From Bacillota bacterium (lineage in GTDB: Bacteria > Bacillota > Clostridia > Lachnospirales > Lachnospiraceae), in the NCBI GenBank assembly GCA_023414875.1, contig JAEZMV010000015.1, forward strand, positions 372,001 through 436,000: a stretch of DNA of 64,000 nucleotides, in the 5' to 3' direction. Within the stretch, counting starts at the first letter, position 1. Every line of letters starts with the position of its first letter. Below the pieces are notes generated by a model. It was not told the origin of the DNA, did not search any database, and saw only the letters and a list, made by a program, of their open reading frames with translations. Position numbers and translations under genes: made by a program. This document shows, piece after piece, positions 44,083-53,856 of the stretch.

Positions 44083-44967
44083 TTATTTCCCTATTCCATC
44101 CATCAGAACAGCACACATTTCATCCAAAGCCTGCTTCGCTTCCGGCACTACTTGCTCCTGCATATGAAATATATGCCACATCTTTGGATAAACCTTTAAG
44201 GTTACTTTCTCTCCTGCCATTTCATACATTTCCTTCATTCTTAAGGAATCATCAAGGAAGACATCATAATCCGCTGCATGAATTAAAATTGGCGGCAAAC
44301 CGTAAAGCTCTCCATAGAGGGGTGAGATTTTATAAGAAAACGAATCATTCTTTGACAAATAGTTACCGGCCATTCCCAGTGGGCTTTTATTTTGAAATGG
44401 GTCCTTTTTGGCTCTGCTATGAAATGTTGTTCCCTTCCCTGTCAGATCAAATACGGGAGTGATACAGCCAATAGCTCTTGGCATAGCTATATTCTTATAC
44501 TTTAGTTCAAGAAGTGCAGATAGAGCTAAGGCGCAACCTGAGGAATCACCCATAATAATAATATTGTTCGCTTCATATCCCTGCTCCAGAATCCCTATAT
44601 ATATATTCATCGCATCCTGTAATGCTGCCGGAAATGGATTTTCAGGGGCAAGTCTGTAATCAGGCAGGAACACGTTGCAACCTGTTTTCTTAGCAATCCT
44701 CGCAACAAATTCACGATTAGAAGGATAAATTCCCAAGCAAAAGCCTCCGCCGTGAAAGTATAAAATGACTTGGTCTTTCTTCGCAGCCGAATTAGTTATC
44801 ACTTCACAAGCTACCCCGTTAATTCTTTGTTCTTTGACAGTTATTCCTTCCGGCAGACCCTTTGATTTTAAATTCTCCATATTTCTTCGGATCTCATCCA
44901 GGGGTTTATTGAACATACCCGATCTACGTAATAAAAATCTGACTAATCCACTTTGAATACTACTCAT
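44083..44967 (-). CDS. Alpha/beta hydrolase, hormone-sensitive-lipase-like esterase
   Basis: This 294-residue esterase of the HSL (family IV) group has the oxyanion motif YFHGGGFCLG, PDYRLAPENPFPAAL, nucleophile Ser in MGDSSGCALAL, acid Asp in HAADYDVFLDDS and His in KMWHIFHMQ. It should hydrolyse short acyl esters in the cytoplasm; no signal peptide is seen. ATG 44967 has GGAGG five bases upstream; the ATG four codons earlier overlaps that site. The AraC-type regulator gene lies just upstream on the same strand and might control it, which is inferred from position only. Confidence 0.92.
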   Translation of the reverse strand: MSSIQSGLVRFLLRRSGMFNKPLDEIRRNMENLKSKGLPEGITVKEQRINGVACEVITNSAAKKDQVILYFHGGGFCLGIYPSNREFVARIAKKTGCNVFLPDYRLAPENPFPAALQDAMNIYIGILEQGYEANNIIIMGDSSGCALALSALLELKYKNIAMPRAIGCITPVFDLTGKGTTFHSRAKKDPFQNKSPLGMAGNYLSKNDSFSYKISPLYGELYGLPPILIHAADYDVFLDDSLRMKEMYEMAGEKVTLKVYPKMWHIFHMQEQVVPEAKQALDEMCAVLMDGIGK

Positions 44968-45093
44968 ATTAACCTCCATGCCATGCTTTATGAGTAAGTG
45001 CTATAGCTGTAAATTTCGCTAAATAACTCACATTGCAGTTTAATAATTCTTATTTCGATACAATCATAAAGGTTTTATTATGTATTCACATGA

Positions 45094-45972
45094 TTAATCT
45101 TGCTGATTACATGGTTTTTTTACAGGTACCAGAATCGTGATATTGTTACTATTTGGGTAATCTTTAGGGTAAATATTAATCATTCCTATCCCATTGGGAT
45201 TTAACTCTGCTTCATTTATGATTATCCAGCGATAAAGGTCATCAACAAAAGCTTCCCTTATTTCAATAATATCTCCATAATATTGAAAGCTCACATACCA
45301 ACCGCTCGGTATAAGCCTCTTTTGATATACTCCTATGGATGCTTCCTTCAGCAATTCTTTTCCACAAAAAACGGTATAACCTTCATTCTCTTCACCATGG
45401 CAGTTGACCACAGTAAAAAATCTTTCTTGATTAAACCCATCTTGTTCTGCAGTATTACTAAGATATTGTTCCGTTCTTGTTCTTAATATGACCTCCTGCT
45501 CTTTACTGCTCATATCAGTATCAGTTGATACTCCCACAAGTGAAATCTCATCCAGGTACCTATAATCTCCCTTCAAAGCTAATACACCCCGGTAGTTCAT
45601 GATTTCTCTTTCAGCAATGAATGCTTTCGGAACACCTTCTAATCTCGATGAATTTTTTTGGTATACGGAAGGAGATATTCCAAATTGTTTTTTGAATGCC
45701 CTGCTAAACACCTCCGGATATTCAAACCCTAAATCATAAGCAATATCGATGATAGGTCTTTCCTTCATTGATAATAGTTCAGAAGCTCTGGTCAGTTTTC
45801 TACCTAGTATATACTGTTTTAAGGTAACCCCGGAAACGGTTTTAAACATACGATTAAAATGAAAATCTGATACACCAAAGTGTTTTGAAAGAATGGACAG
45901 TGATAACCTGTCGCTTAGATACTCTTCTATGTAATCTACTGTTTCATTGATAAGCTTAATATAATAATTCAT
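45094..45972 (-). CDS. AraC-family regulator with C-terminal ligand-binding region
   Basis: The N-terminal part is the AraC DNA-binding domain: two helix-turn-helix units, LSLSILSKHFGVSDFHFNRM and IIDIAYDLGFEYPEVFSRAF, ending FKKQFGISPSVYQK. The C-terminal 170 residues (from about YLDEISLVGVST to ITILVPVKK) match the effector-binding (GyrI-like) type that senses small molecules. GGAG six bases before ATG 45972 supports this start; frames open up to 21 codons earlier with two more ATGs and no site. It may regulate the esterase gene downstream. Confidence 0.88.
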   Translation of the reverse strand: MNYYIKLINETVDYIEEYLSDRLSLSILSKHFGVSDFHFNRMFKTVSGVTLKQYILGRKLTRASELLSMKERPIIDIAYDLGFEYPEVFSRAFKKQFGISPSVYQKNSSRLEGVPKAFIAEREIMNYRGVLALKGDYRYLDEISLVGVSTDTDMSSKEQEVILRTRTEQYLSNTAEQDGFNQERFFTVVNCHGEENEGYTVFCGKELLKEASIGVYQKRLIPSGWYVSFQYYGDIIEIREAFVDDLYRWIIINEAELNPNGIGMINIYPKDYPNSNNITILVPVKKPCNQQD

Positions 45973-46169
45973 ATTCTTCTCCATTCCGTTGCAAAGCTGC
46001 GACACCAATAAAGCCTGAAAGAAATTCATAATCAAATATCAGTTGTTTTCATTTTTTGTAATTTCCGGTAGAATTATCGGTATTTCACAGGAATATTATA
46101 ACATTATCTGTGAGCCTGATGCAATCAAGTAGAAATTGGTGATTAACTTTTTATTCTCTTGAACCTGAA

Positions 46170-46211
46170 AAAAGCAGAAACAAACCTTTACAAGACTTGT
46201 TTCCGCTTTAT
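46170..46211 (-). terminator. Terminator after the Ig-repeat surface protein gene
   Basis: On the minus strand AAAGCGGAAACAAG pairs with TTGTTTCTGCTTT, followed by a T-run. It lies about 80 bases after the surface-protein stop. Confidence 0.75.
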
Positions 46212-46293
46212 TAAACAGTTGATAAACTTATACTTTGACGACGAAAATCTCGAAATCCTATGGATTGCTCGGAGTAAGAATAGTTACAATAAA

Positions 46294-49200
46294 TTATTTT
46301 GTTATAACTACCTTAACTCTAGTCGTAATACCCCCTGCCTTGCCAATCACATAATCTGTTCCGACGGACCTAGCTCTCGCTTTTCCGGTCTTTTTATTAA
46401 TAACCAGGATGGACCTTTTCTCCGTTGTCCATACAATATCTGAGGTATCGACACCGTAACCAACTGCAACAAAGGTAAAGGTATCACCTACCGTCATATT
46501 ATTCAGTTTTTCGCGGATTACGATATGTGCTTTTTTAACAATAATTTTTGTCTTAAAGCTCCTTGTAATACCATCTATGACTATTGTAGTCGTTATTGTT
46601 GTTTTACCGGCAGCTATAGCACTTACCTTACCATCAGCTGAAACCTTTGCTACTTTTGGATTACTTGATGAGTAGGTAATGCTTCCTTTTGATAACCCAT
46701 CCTCAATCACTTGTTTAATACTATCCGGAATATTAAGCTTAAGCTTCATACTCTTATCCTTCGTACCACCTACATATAAGGTACTGCTCTGAATAGGCAT
46801 GGATACCAGTTTTATTGCTTCTTCTACGATTACTTTATCATCCATTACAATGATATAGTTAGAAGCATGAGTAAAATCCAGAAGAATATTACCGTTATTA
46901 TCAACCCTGCAGGCTCCCTGTAGCTCTAGCATTTGAGTAATCGGATTATAATAGAACAGATTTGCTATCTTACCTCTGTTCTCCTCATTAATTGACATCT
47001 TTAGTGTAGCTTTAAAGCCAAAATCACCTGTATAAGCCAAGGACAGTTCTATCGAATCCTGTGTTTCTAGATTTGCCAAGGCATCTTTTGGAATTGCATC
47101 AGTAACTACGGCAACCTGAAGGTTAATGGTTTTCGGTTGCTGCGCAGGATCGTTTTCACCTTGATCCTCTTGATTATCCTGATCACCTTGAATATCGGTT
47201 CCGTTTATAATCCATTCAATACCATTCCCAAGATTTATGGTCACATCAACATTCTTTCCCTTTATTGCCTCTAAGATTGTAACAGGTATCTGGCTGCCAC
47301 CACTCAAATCAATACTGTAGCTGGTTCCATCCTTCGATTCAGCTAATTTCTCAACAATGTTACTCCAACCCTCTGTGTTGTTCGTTGAGTCATTATTATC
47401 ATCCATCCGAGGTACTGTGTCCTCTAAGGATGGTGTTGGTGATGTTGGTGGTGTTGGTGGTGGCGGTGGTGTTGTATTTAATGTCCACTGAGCATATAGC
47501 GAAATATCATCTTTACCTATTACTAAATTATCACCCATCGAATAACTAACGCCACTTCCATCCAATGAGGTATTCCATCCCTTGAAGGAATATCCCGCTC
47601 TAGATAAATTACCAGAATTATTCTTAATGATAGCAGTTGCACCTTCAATATATGCGTTATTATCAAGCGGAACAGAACCGGAGGTACTGCCGGTGCCAAC
47701 GTATGTAATGATATAGGTAGGTATTACCGTTAACTGTGCTGTGTTCGATATCGCTACAACTAAAGCCGAACCGTTCACAATCACTCGGTAGGTGTAACCA
47801 TTCATGAGCTCGGTTGCATTCATAATCGTCAAGGTCGCAGTAGTTGCTCCACTGTATATAACACCGTTAGTTATATTGCTAAAACCACTTCCTGTATTCA
47901 CCTGCCATTGGTAGGTAAGGCTACTACCCTCAGCAACTACAGTTAGGCTTGTATTTGCTCTTTCATTCACAGAGCAGTTCACAGGATGTCCCGTAATATT
48001 TGCCGGTAGGTGTAGCGAAAGTGTTGCAGCTGATGAGGTCGTACTTAAGGAACCTATTCCGCTGACGATACACTGATACCGGTAACCATTCATTCCCAAG
48101 GTTGCCCCTGTAATCTGCAGCGTAGATGTCGTTGACCCGCTATAAACTCCGCCATTCGTTATATTCGCAAACCCACTTCCTGAATTAACCTGCCATTGAT
48201 AGGTCAGGCTATCTCCGCTAGCTCCTACCGTAAAGGATGTATTGCTTCCCTGGTCTACTGTTATATTGGCTGGCTGAGTATTAATAACCGGATTTGTATA
48301 AACAGTCAACCTTGCATTATTTGAGTTTACAGTATTCGCCGGAATAGCACTCGTTCCGGTTACAACCACTCGGTACAGATATTGATTCATCGTACCGGTT
48401 GCACCTGTGATACTAAGCATAGACGTAGTTGCTCCACTGTATACTCCAACGTTCGTAATGCTAGTAAAGCTACTTCCTGTTCCGGTAGTATCCACCTGCC
48501 ACTGATAGGAAAGTGGAGCCGTTCCGGCTGCAGTTACGCTAAAGCTTGTATTGTTACCGACGTTAACGGTCGCAGCAACCGGCTGCACCGAGATACTTAC
48601 CGGTGTATTAACCGTCAGTTTTGCAGAATTCGATGTCGTATCATAAATACCCCCGTCAGTGTTAGTCACAACACACCGGTATAAATAATTATTCATCTCC
48701 GTGGTTACCCCTGAGAGGCTTAAGGATGCAGTGGTTGCACCACTATATACCCCACCGTTACTAACATTCTCAAAACTGCTTAATGTTCCGGTAGTATCCA
48801 CCTGCCATTGGTAGGATAAGATATTTCCCACTGCAGCGACAGAAAAGCTTGCGCTTCCACTTACTGCTGTGGTATTACTCGGGTGTAATGTAATTACCGG
48901 GTTTGTAACTGGAGAGATAGAAAAATTATCAAAATACATCTCTTGTTCTATATTCCAACTCATCGTAAACGATGTAATACCTGCAAATGCAATACTGGGC
49001 TCAATACTGCTATTATTATAGAAATTTATGGGAAATGTCTCATTTGTTGATCCGGTGGTGATCGTGAGGGTATCCGCATTCATATAACTTCCACATACAA
49101 AGCTATTCACGATAAAGGGTTTCCCGCTCGTCAAGCTTACAGTTATGGTTCCCTGAGGTTTGTTAATCGTGCCATTATCCTCTACATGAGCAATAGAAAC

Positions 49201-49449
49201 AGCATGCCCATCCATCAAATCTGATACAAAGGGCAAATTAGCTACATTCCCAGAAAAATTCGTAACACTATCTGTGGCGACAGACGAAGTAATCTGTAGT
49301 GTTTCGCCACCACTTGTATCTGATATCGTATTATCATAATAAAAATCATCTACTGTATTAAACCCAAATGTATAAGCGAATGCGATACCGCCTGGCAATA
49401 GCCACAGCATCATAAATAAAAGTATTATAAATAGAATTCGTTTTCTCAT
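46294..49449 (-). CDS. Large secreted Ig-repeat surface protein
   Basis: The 1,051-residue protein has a signal peptide (about 1-25). An N-terminal beta domain (about 28-185, FGFNTVDDFYYDNTISDTSG to MSWNIEQEMYFDNFSIS) resembles a carbohydrate- or cell-adhesion sandwich. Four Ig-like repeats of about 95 residues follow (each with YQWQVxxxG, GVYSGATT and a YxYRCVV end). Then come a Listeria-Bacteroides (Flg_new) repeat with AGYSFKGWNTSLDGSG and LYAQWTLN, a Pro-rich linker PPPPPTPPTSPTPS, an unnamed beta domain and one Big_2 domain (ITYSSSNPKVAKVSADGKV) with a decayed second. No LPxTG is seen. ATG 49449 follows AAAGGTG. It is probably an adhesin or wall-associated protein. Confidence 0.92.
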   Translation of the reverse strand: MRKRILFIILLFMMLWLLPGGIAFAYTFGFNTVDDFYYDNTISDTSGGETLQITSSVATDSVTNFSGNVANLPFVSDLMDGHAVSIAHVEDNGTINKPQGTITVSLTSGKPFIVNSFVCGSYMNADTLTITTGSTNETFPINFYNNSSIEPSIAFAGITSFTMSWNIEQEMYFDNFSISPVTNPVITLHPSNTTAVSGSASFSVAAVGNILSYQWQVDTTGTLSSFENVSNGGVYSGATTASLSLSGVTTEMNNYLYRCVVTNTDGGIYDTTSNSAKLTVNTPVSISVQPVAATVNVGNNTSFSVTAAGTAPLSYQWQVDTTGTGSSFTSITNVGVYSGATTSMLSITGATGTMNQYLYRVVVTGTSAIPANTVNSNNARLTVYTNPVINTQPANITVDQGSNTSFTVGASGDSLTYQWQVNSGSGFANITNGGVYSGSTTSTLQITGATLGMNGYRYQCIVSGIGSLSTTSSAATLSLHLPANITGHPVNCSVNERANTSLTVVAEGSSLTYQWQVNTGSGFSNITNGVIYSGATTATLTIMNATELMNGYTYRVIVNGSALVVAISNTAQLTVIPTYIITYVGTGSTSGSVPLDNNAYIEGATAIIKNNSGNLSRAGYSFKGWNTSLDGSGVSYSMGDNLVIGKDDISLYAQWTLNTTPPPPPTPPTSPTPSLEDTVPRMDDNNDSTNNTEGWSNIVEKLAESKDGTSYSIDLSGGSQIPVTILEAIKGKNVDVTINLGNGIEWIINGTDIQGDQDNQEDQGENDPAQQPKTINLQVAVVTDAIPKDALANLETQDSIELSLAYTGDFGFKATLKMSINEENRGKIANLFYYNPITQMLELQGACRVDNNGNILLDFTHASNYIIVMDDKVIVEEAIKLVSMPIQSSTLYVGGTKDKSMKLKLNIPDSIKQVIEDGLSKGSITYSSSNPKVAKVSADGKVSAIAAGKTTITTTIVIDGITRSFKTKIIVKKAHIVIREKLNNMTVGDTFTFVAVGYGVDTSDIVWTTEKRSILVINKKTGKARARSVGTDYVIGKAGGITTRVKVVITK

Positions 49450-49638
49450 ATTATCACCTTTCATTCCTTAGGATTAATCACCATCTTGGAGGGGATAACC
49501 CTGATATGCAAATAATATAATTGACAACCTAATATGGTTGCATGTTGTAATACCTGCTCTGGCTGTTGAAACAGCGCTTAGATTTAGCTGGTTATTGGAG
49601 CTCTTATAGCAATTGTAGTCCCCTTTCAATTTATTATT

Positions 49639-49770
49639 TTAGGTAATTTCAAAACTATTAAGTATGCTAGATTTGATGTCATTACCTGAGTCGGTATAGA
49701 CATACCCTACCGTCACACCATTATGTACTATTAATTTTTGCTCGTCATTTGGATATAATATTAGCTTCAT
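49639..49770 (-). CDS. Possible 43-residue protein upstream of the surface-protein gene
   Basis: ATG 49768-49770 opens a frame reading MKLILYPNDEQKLIVHNGVT, then VGYVYTDSGNDIKSSILNSF and a TAA at 49639. The composition looks like a folded protein (balanced charge, alternating hydrophobic pattern), unlike the AT-rich gap around it. No ribosome site is visible before the ATG. It lies between the nupQ terminator and the surface gene on the same strand. It could be a truncated relic. The rest of 49450-50018 holds only the terminator below. Confidence 0.35.
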   Translation of the reverse strand: MKLILYPNDEQKLIVHNGVTVGYVYTDSGNDIKSSILNSFEIT

Positions 49771-49958
49771 ATTATACAATTTTAGTATATATTGGTATTA
49801 TATACCATTACTTTAAATTTTTGCAAGTAATAAGTCATTAATCGCATAAATCGTCGTATTTTTATAAATATTTTTATGCTGAAATTCATTATAAATTACT
49901 TTATTTTTTGTTTTTGAAGCTTGAACTTGTTTTGTAAAAATTGTTTTTACGCTCATAT

Positions 49959-49996
49959 CAAAAAAAGTTCATCTGCTTTTGGCAAATGAACTTTTC
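49959..49996 (-). terminator. Terminator of the nucleoside-importer operon
   Basis: AAAAGTTCATTTGC pairs with GCAGATGAACTTTTTTT on the minus strand, 23 bases past the nupQ stop. Confidence 0.85.
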
Positions 49997-50018
49997 TTAT
50001 TATTAATTTTAGACTAAA

Positions 50019-50984
50019 TTATCTTCTGCCCTTATCATAAGGAATACCTTCAGCCTTCGGTGCTCTTGACTTCCTGGAGGTAAACACAAGAACTATCATG
50101 GTAGCCACATAAGGTAACATCTTATAATAGGTTGGATTAAGCTCCAATGCCTTTAAGAAAGGAATGAGCGGTACTGAATAAGCTACGGTACGCAATAAGG
50201 CAAAGAATAAAGCTGCCAGCATTATCTTCAAAGGCTTCCATTGACCAAAGATCATGACTGCAAGTGCAAGGAAACCAAAACCTGCAACTCCGGTATGACC
50301 GTTAATATTGCCATTCATAACACCTATGGAATAGAAAAATCCGCCAACACCACCTAATATTCCGGAAAGGCCAACTCCATAGTATCTCATCTTATATACA
50401 TTGACACCCACCGAGTCAGCTGCATGAGGATGCTCACCGCAGGCACGAAGTCTCAAACCAAATTTTGTTTTATAGAATATGATAGTTGAAATAATCAGAA
50501 ATAAAAATCCAATATAAACAGTGATATAAGTTTTTTGGAAAAAGAATCTCCCGATCACAGGGATGTCACCAAGTACCGGAACCTTCTGAATATAGAAGTA
50601 GACATCTGTGGTGATTCCATCGCTGTTAAATTTCATCTTGGAAAAAAGTAAAATAACAGCCGGAATTAACATATTAAGAGAAGTACCTGTGATTGTCTGG
50701 TCAGCCTTCATATTAACAGCGGCGAAGGATAGTAGCATCGAATAAACGATTCCTGCAACCGCGGCTACAAGCATACCCAACAGCAATAATATCTGAGGGT
50801 TTATGTTCGATGCCTTTGCAAAATATACGGTAAGGCAGCCAAAAAATGCTCCAAATAACATAATTCCTTCCAATGCAATATTTACAACACCGCTTCGTTC
50901 ACTAAACATACCTCCTAAAGCAACAATCAGCAAAGGAATTGCAACAGGAAGCATACTTTGAATTAAGTAATAAATGGTATCCAT
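50019..50984 (-). CDS. nupQ: Nucleoside ABC importer permease, NupQ type
   Basis: This 321-residue permease of the branched-chain/BPD2 type has the RSGVVNIALEGIMLFGAFFG start, eight or nine membrane segments, FGLRLRACGEHPHAADSVGV (ATPase-coupling loop) and GVGGFFYSIGVMNGNINGH. It is the second permease of the importer, with NupP. Its AAAGGAGG site lies within a five-base gap after nupP, indicating one transcript. In B. subtilis the NupNOPQ system takes up guanosine and other nucleosides; specificity here is inferred. Confidence 0.93.
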   Translation of the reverse strand: MDTIYYLIQSMLPVAIPLLIVALGGMFSERSGVVNIALEGIMLFGAFFGCLTVYFAKASNINPQILLLLGMLVAAVAGIVYSMLLSFAAVNMKADQTITGTSLNMLIPAVILLFSKMKFNSDGITTDVYFYIQKVPVLGDIPVIGRFFFQKTYITVYIGFLFLIISTIIFYKTKFGLRLRACGEHPHAADSVGVNVYKMRYYGVGLSGILGGVGGFFYSIGVMNGNINGHTGVAGFGFLALAVMIFGQWKPLKIMLAALFFALLRTVAYSVPLIPFLKALELNPTYYKMLPYVATMIVLVFTSRKSRAPKAEGIPYDKGRR

Positions 50985-50989
50985 TGTTC

Positions 50990-52162
50990 TTATGCCTCCT
51001 TTCCTTTCTCATTGTTATCAATTATGGTAGGTCCGGTACTGATATGTTCCTTCTTTTTAGTTTGACGTTTCTTAAAGAATTTAGCAACCGTCGAATTCAT
51101 AATCATTGCGAAAGCTGAGAAATAAATGATAACAGCAATAACAACATCGATAATTTCAGGTTTATATCCATAAAAACTACTTGCAATGGTACCACCTCTT
51201 TGAATATGAGAAATAAATAAAGCCGAGAAAATGATACCAAGCGGGTTAGAGCTACCGAGTAATGCAACGGCAATACCATTAAAACCGTTGGCCGCTATGA
51301 TACTAATAGGCTCGTAGGTCATACTACTACCTTGGATGGTGGATGGTGCTAAAATTGCAAAGGCACCGCCAAGTCCAGCAAGTCCTCCGGCGATTACCAT
51401 GGTTAGAATGGTATTTCTCTTATCACTCATACCTGCATAATTACTTGCATGTTTGTTATATCCGGTTGCTTTTAATTCATAACCAAAGGTAGTTTTATTT
51501 AAAACGATAAATAGTACAACTGCCAAAAAGATTGCAATATAAATTGAATAATTAACATTGGAATTTTCTACACCCAACGATGGTATTTGTGCTGAACTAG
51601 GTAAATAAGCGGTTCTTGTCATGGAGGATACATACATCTTGCTATTTCCCTGAATCATCATATCTACAAGATACATTCCTATATAGTTAAACATGATTGA
51701 GGTAATAACTTCATTTACATTTAATAAAGCTTTAAAAATACCGGGGATAAAGCCCCATAGCATACCACCTATCATTCCGGCGATGATGCAGGCAATCCAG
51801 TGAATACCTTCCGGCATATCCCACACCAATCCTACGTATAAGGCAAAAAACATACCCATCGTATACTGTCCGGAGGCTCCAATATTAAACAATCCCATTT
51901 TAAATGCAAAACCTACGGACAAACCTGTCATTAAGATAGGAGTGGCAAAGTAAAACACATCACCGAGACGACTAAAACCACCAAACAGCATTTTTTGAAA
52001 TCCATCAAAGGAATCTTTCGGACTTGCAATTAACATAACGATAAATCCGAGGATAAGACCTAAACCGATTGCAAGTAGTGCTGCTGCTATGGCTGCGACT
52101 CCTTTACTTTTAAAAAAACCAATAACATAATTTTTTACTTTGGGAGATAAATCATTTGGCAT
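50990..52162 (-). CDS. nupP: Nucleoside ABC importer permease, NupP type
   Basis: This 390-residue permease has FKMGLFNIGASGQYTMGMFF, NEVITSIMFNYIGMYLVDM, FGYELKATGYNKHASNYAGM (coupling loop) and GLGGAFAILAPS, with about nine membrane segments and a charged C-terminal tail. It pairs with NupQ to form the transmembrane pore. Its start overlaps the ATPase gene's end by 11 bases, so translation is coupled. Confidence 0.93.
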   Translation of the reverse strand: MPNDLSPKVKNYVIGFFKSKGVAAIAAALLAIGLGLILGFIVMLIASPKDSFDGFQKMLFGGFSRLGDVFYFATPILMTGLSVGFAFKMGLFNIGASGQYTMGMFFALYVGLVWDMPEGIHWIACIIAGMIGGMLWGFIPGIFKALLNVNEVITSIMFNYIGMYLVDMMIQGNSKMYVSSMTRTAYLPSSAQIPSLGVENSNVNYSIYIAIFLAVVLFIVLNKTTFGYELKATGYNKHASNYAGMSDKRNTILTMVIAGGLAGLGGAFAILAPSTIQGSSMTYEPISIIAANGFNGIAVALLGSSNPLGIIFSALFISHIQRGGTIASSFYGYKPEIIDVVIAVIIYFSAFAMIMNSTVAKFFKKRQTKKKEHISTGPTIIDNNEKGKEA

Positions 52163-53699
52163 ATTCCGTCTCCTTTACTTTATTTCTTTTAGCTCCGGAC
52201 ATGTATAAACCAAGTTCCTGAACTGTTATTTCCTTTGGATTAAGCTCTCCAACTATTTCACCCTCGTACATGACAAGAATTCGGTCACTTACATTCATGA
52301 CCTCATCAAGCTCCAGAGACATAAGTAACACTGCCTTTCCCGCATCTCGTGTTGCAACCAGCTGTCTATGGATAAATTCTATTGCTCCAACATCAAGGCC
52401 ACGGGTAGGTTGAACCGAGACTAAAAGCTTATGCTCCTTATCCAGCTCACGGGCAATGATAGCTTTTTGCTGGTTTCCTCCCGACATCCCTCTTGTCACC
52501 GTAATTGGACCTTGTCCACTTCTAATATCATATTGATCAATCAAACCTTCCGCATAGGAACGAACAGCTTTGGATCTAATAAATCCATTTGTTTGAAATT
52601 CAGGCTGCCAATAACGTTGAAGTACTAAGTTCTGTTCCAAGGAATAATCCAGCACCAGTCCATGTTTGTGTCGGTCTTCAGGAATATGGCTCATTCCGTT
52701 TTTGGAACGATTACGAATCGTAGTTTTTGTAATGTCATTACCACAAAGGGATACCTTCCCTTTGTTTAATTTCTCAAGTCCCGTAATCGCTGCAATTAAT
52801 TCCGACTGACCATTTCCTTCAATTCCTGCAAGACATACTATTTCACCGGCCCTAACGTCAAAGGACACATTTTTCACAGCATCCTTTTTACTGATTTTAG
52901 ATGCAACAGTTACATTTCTGACAGACAGAACAACATCACCTACTGCTTTTTCTTTCTTATCTACTATGAAGTTAACATCCCTTCCAACCATCATACGGGA
53001 GAGTTCTTCCTTGGTAGTATCCTTTATATCAACAGTGCCGATACACTTGCCTTTTCGAAGTACAGTACAGCGATCAGCAACCGACATAATCTCATTTAAT
53101 TTATGCGTGATAAATAGAATCGATTTGCCCTCTTTAGCAAAGCCCCTCATAATTTCGATAAGCTCATCGATTTCCTGTGGTGTCAAGACTGCAGTCGGCT
53201 CGTCAAAAATTAATATTTCATTTTCCCGATATAGCATTTTAAGTATCTCAACACGTTGTTGCATACCCACTGATATTTTTTCAATGACTGCATCAGGATC
53301 TACTTGAAGTCCATATTGCTTACTTAGAGCAATCACCTTATCCCTGGCTTCCTTTTTCTGAAGGAAACCCAGTTTATTCGGTTCAACACCTAATATAATA
53401 TTCTCCAGTACTGTAAATATTTCAACCAGCTTAAAATGCTGATGTACCATACCGATACCCAAATTATTAGCATCATTCGGATTATTAATTTTTACAATTT
53501 CACCATTCTTCTTTATATCTCCCTTTTCCGCCTGGTGTAGGCCAAAAAGAATACTCATCAGTGTGGATTTACCTGCACCGTTTTCTCCTAATAGGGCATG
53601 TATTTCACCCTTTTTTAATTGAAGGGTAATATCATCATTCGCTTTAATTCCAGGAAACTCTTTTGTAATGTGAAGCATTTCAATTATATAATTTTCCAT
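52152..53699 (-). CDS. nupO: Nucleoside ABC importer double ATPase, NupO type
   Basis: This 515-residue protein has two ATPase domains. The first (about 5-240) has GENGAGKSTLM, SVGMQQRVEILKML and ILIFDEPTAVLTP. The second (about 265-500) has a degenerate Walker A, GIEGNGQSELIAAI, then VTRGMSGGNQQKAIIAREL and LLVSVQPTRGLDVGA, where the usual Walker B acidic pair is replaced (SVQPTRG). This degenerate second site is normal for the YufO/RbsA-like family. GAGGT lies before the ATG. It energises NupP-NupQ. Confidence 0.95.
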   Translation of the reverse strand: MENYIIEMLHITKEFPGIKANDDITLQLKKGEIHALLGENGAGKSTLMSILFGLHQAEKGDIKKNGEIVKINNPNDANNLGIGMVHQHFKLVEIFTVLENIILGVEPNKLGFLQKKEARDKVIALSKQYGLQVDPDAVIEKISVGMQQRVEILKMLYRENEILIFDEPTAVLTPQEIDELIEIMRGFAKEGKSILFITHKLNEIMSVADRCTVLRKGKCIGTVDIKDTTKEELSRMMVGRDVNFIVDKKEKAVGDVVLSVRNVTVASKISKKDAVKNVSFDVRAGEIVCLAGIEGNGQSELIAAITGLEKLNKGKVSLCGNDITKTTIRNRSKNGMSHIPEDRHKHGLVLDYSLEQNLVLQRYWQPEFQTNGFIRSKAVRSYAEGLIDQYDIRSGQGPITVTRGMSGGNQQKAIIARELDKEHKLLVSVQPTRGLDVGAIEFIHRQLVATRDAGKAVLLMSLELDEVMNVSDRILVMYEGEIVGELNPKEITVQELGLYMSGAKRNKVKETEYAK

Positions 53700-53763
53700 G
53701 TTTACCTCACTGATTTTTAAAATTCATTACCACACAAAAATTTTATTTTACCGTTTTTCATTA

Positions 53764-53799
53764 AATAAGGGGGAAAGGTATTGCCTTTCCCCCCTTATT
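53764..53799 (-). terminator. Partial terminator between nupN and nupO
   Basis: AATAAGGGGGGAAAGG pairs with CCTTTCCCCCTTATT around CAATA, in the 157-base gap after the lipoprotein gene. The following sequence has no good T-run. Such hairpins protect or partly stop transcripts so that the binding protein is made in excess over the transporter. Confidence 0.75.
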
Positions 53800-53856
53800 G
53801 GCTGTTACTAATATAAGGCTTAGGCCAATATTTAAAGTAATACCGGAGTATTGAAA

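Noticed and set aside
46159..46443. Plus-strand frame of 94 codons overlapping the surface-protein terminator
   Set aside because: Crosses a terminator hairpin and the 3' end of a clear gene on the other strand.
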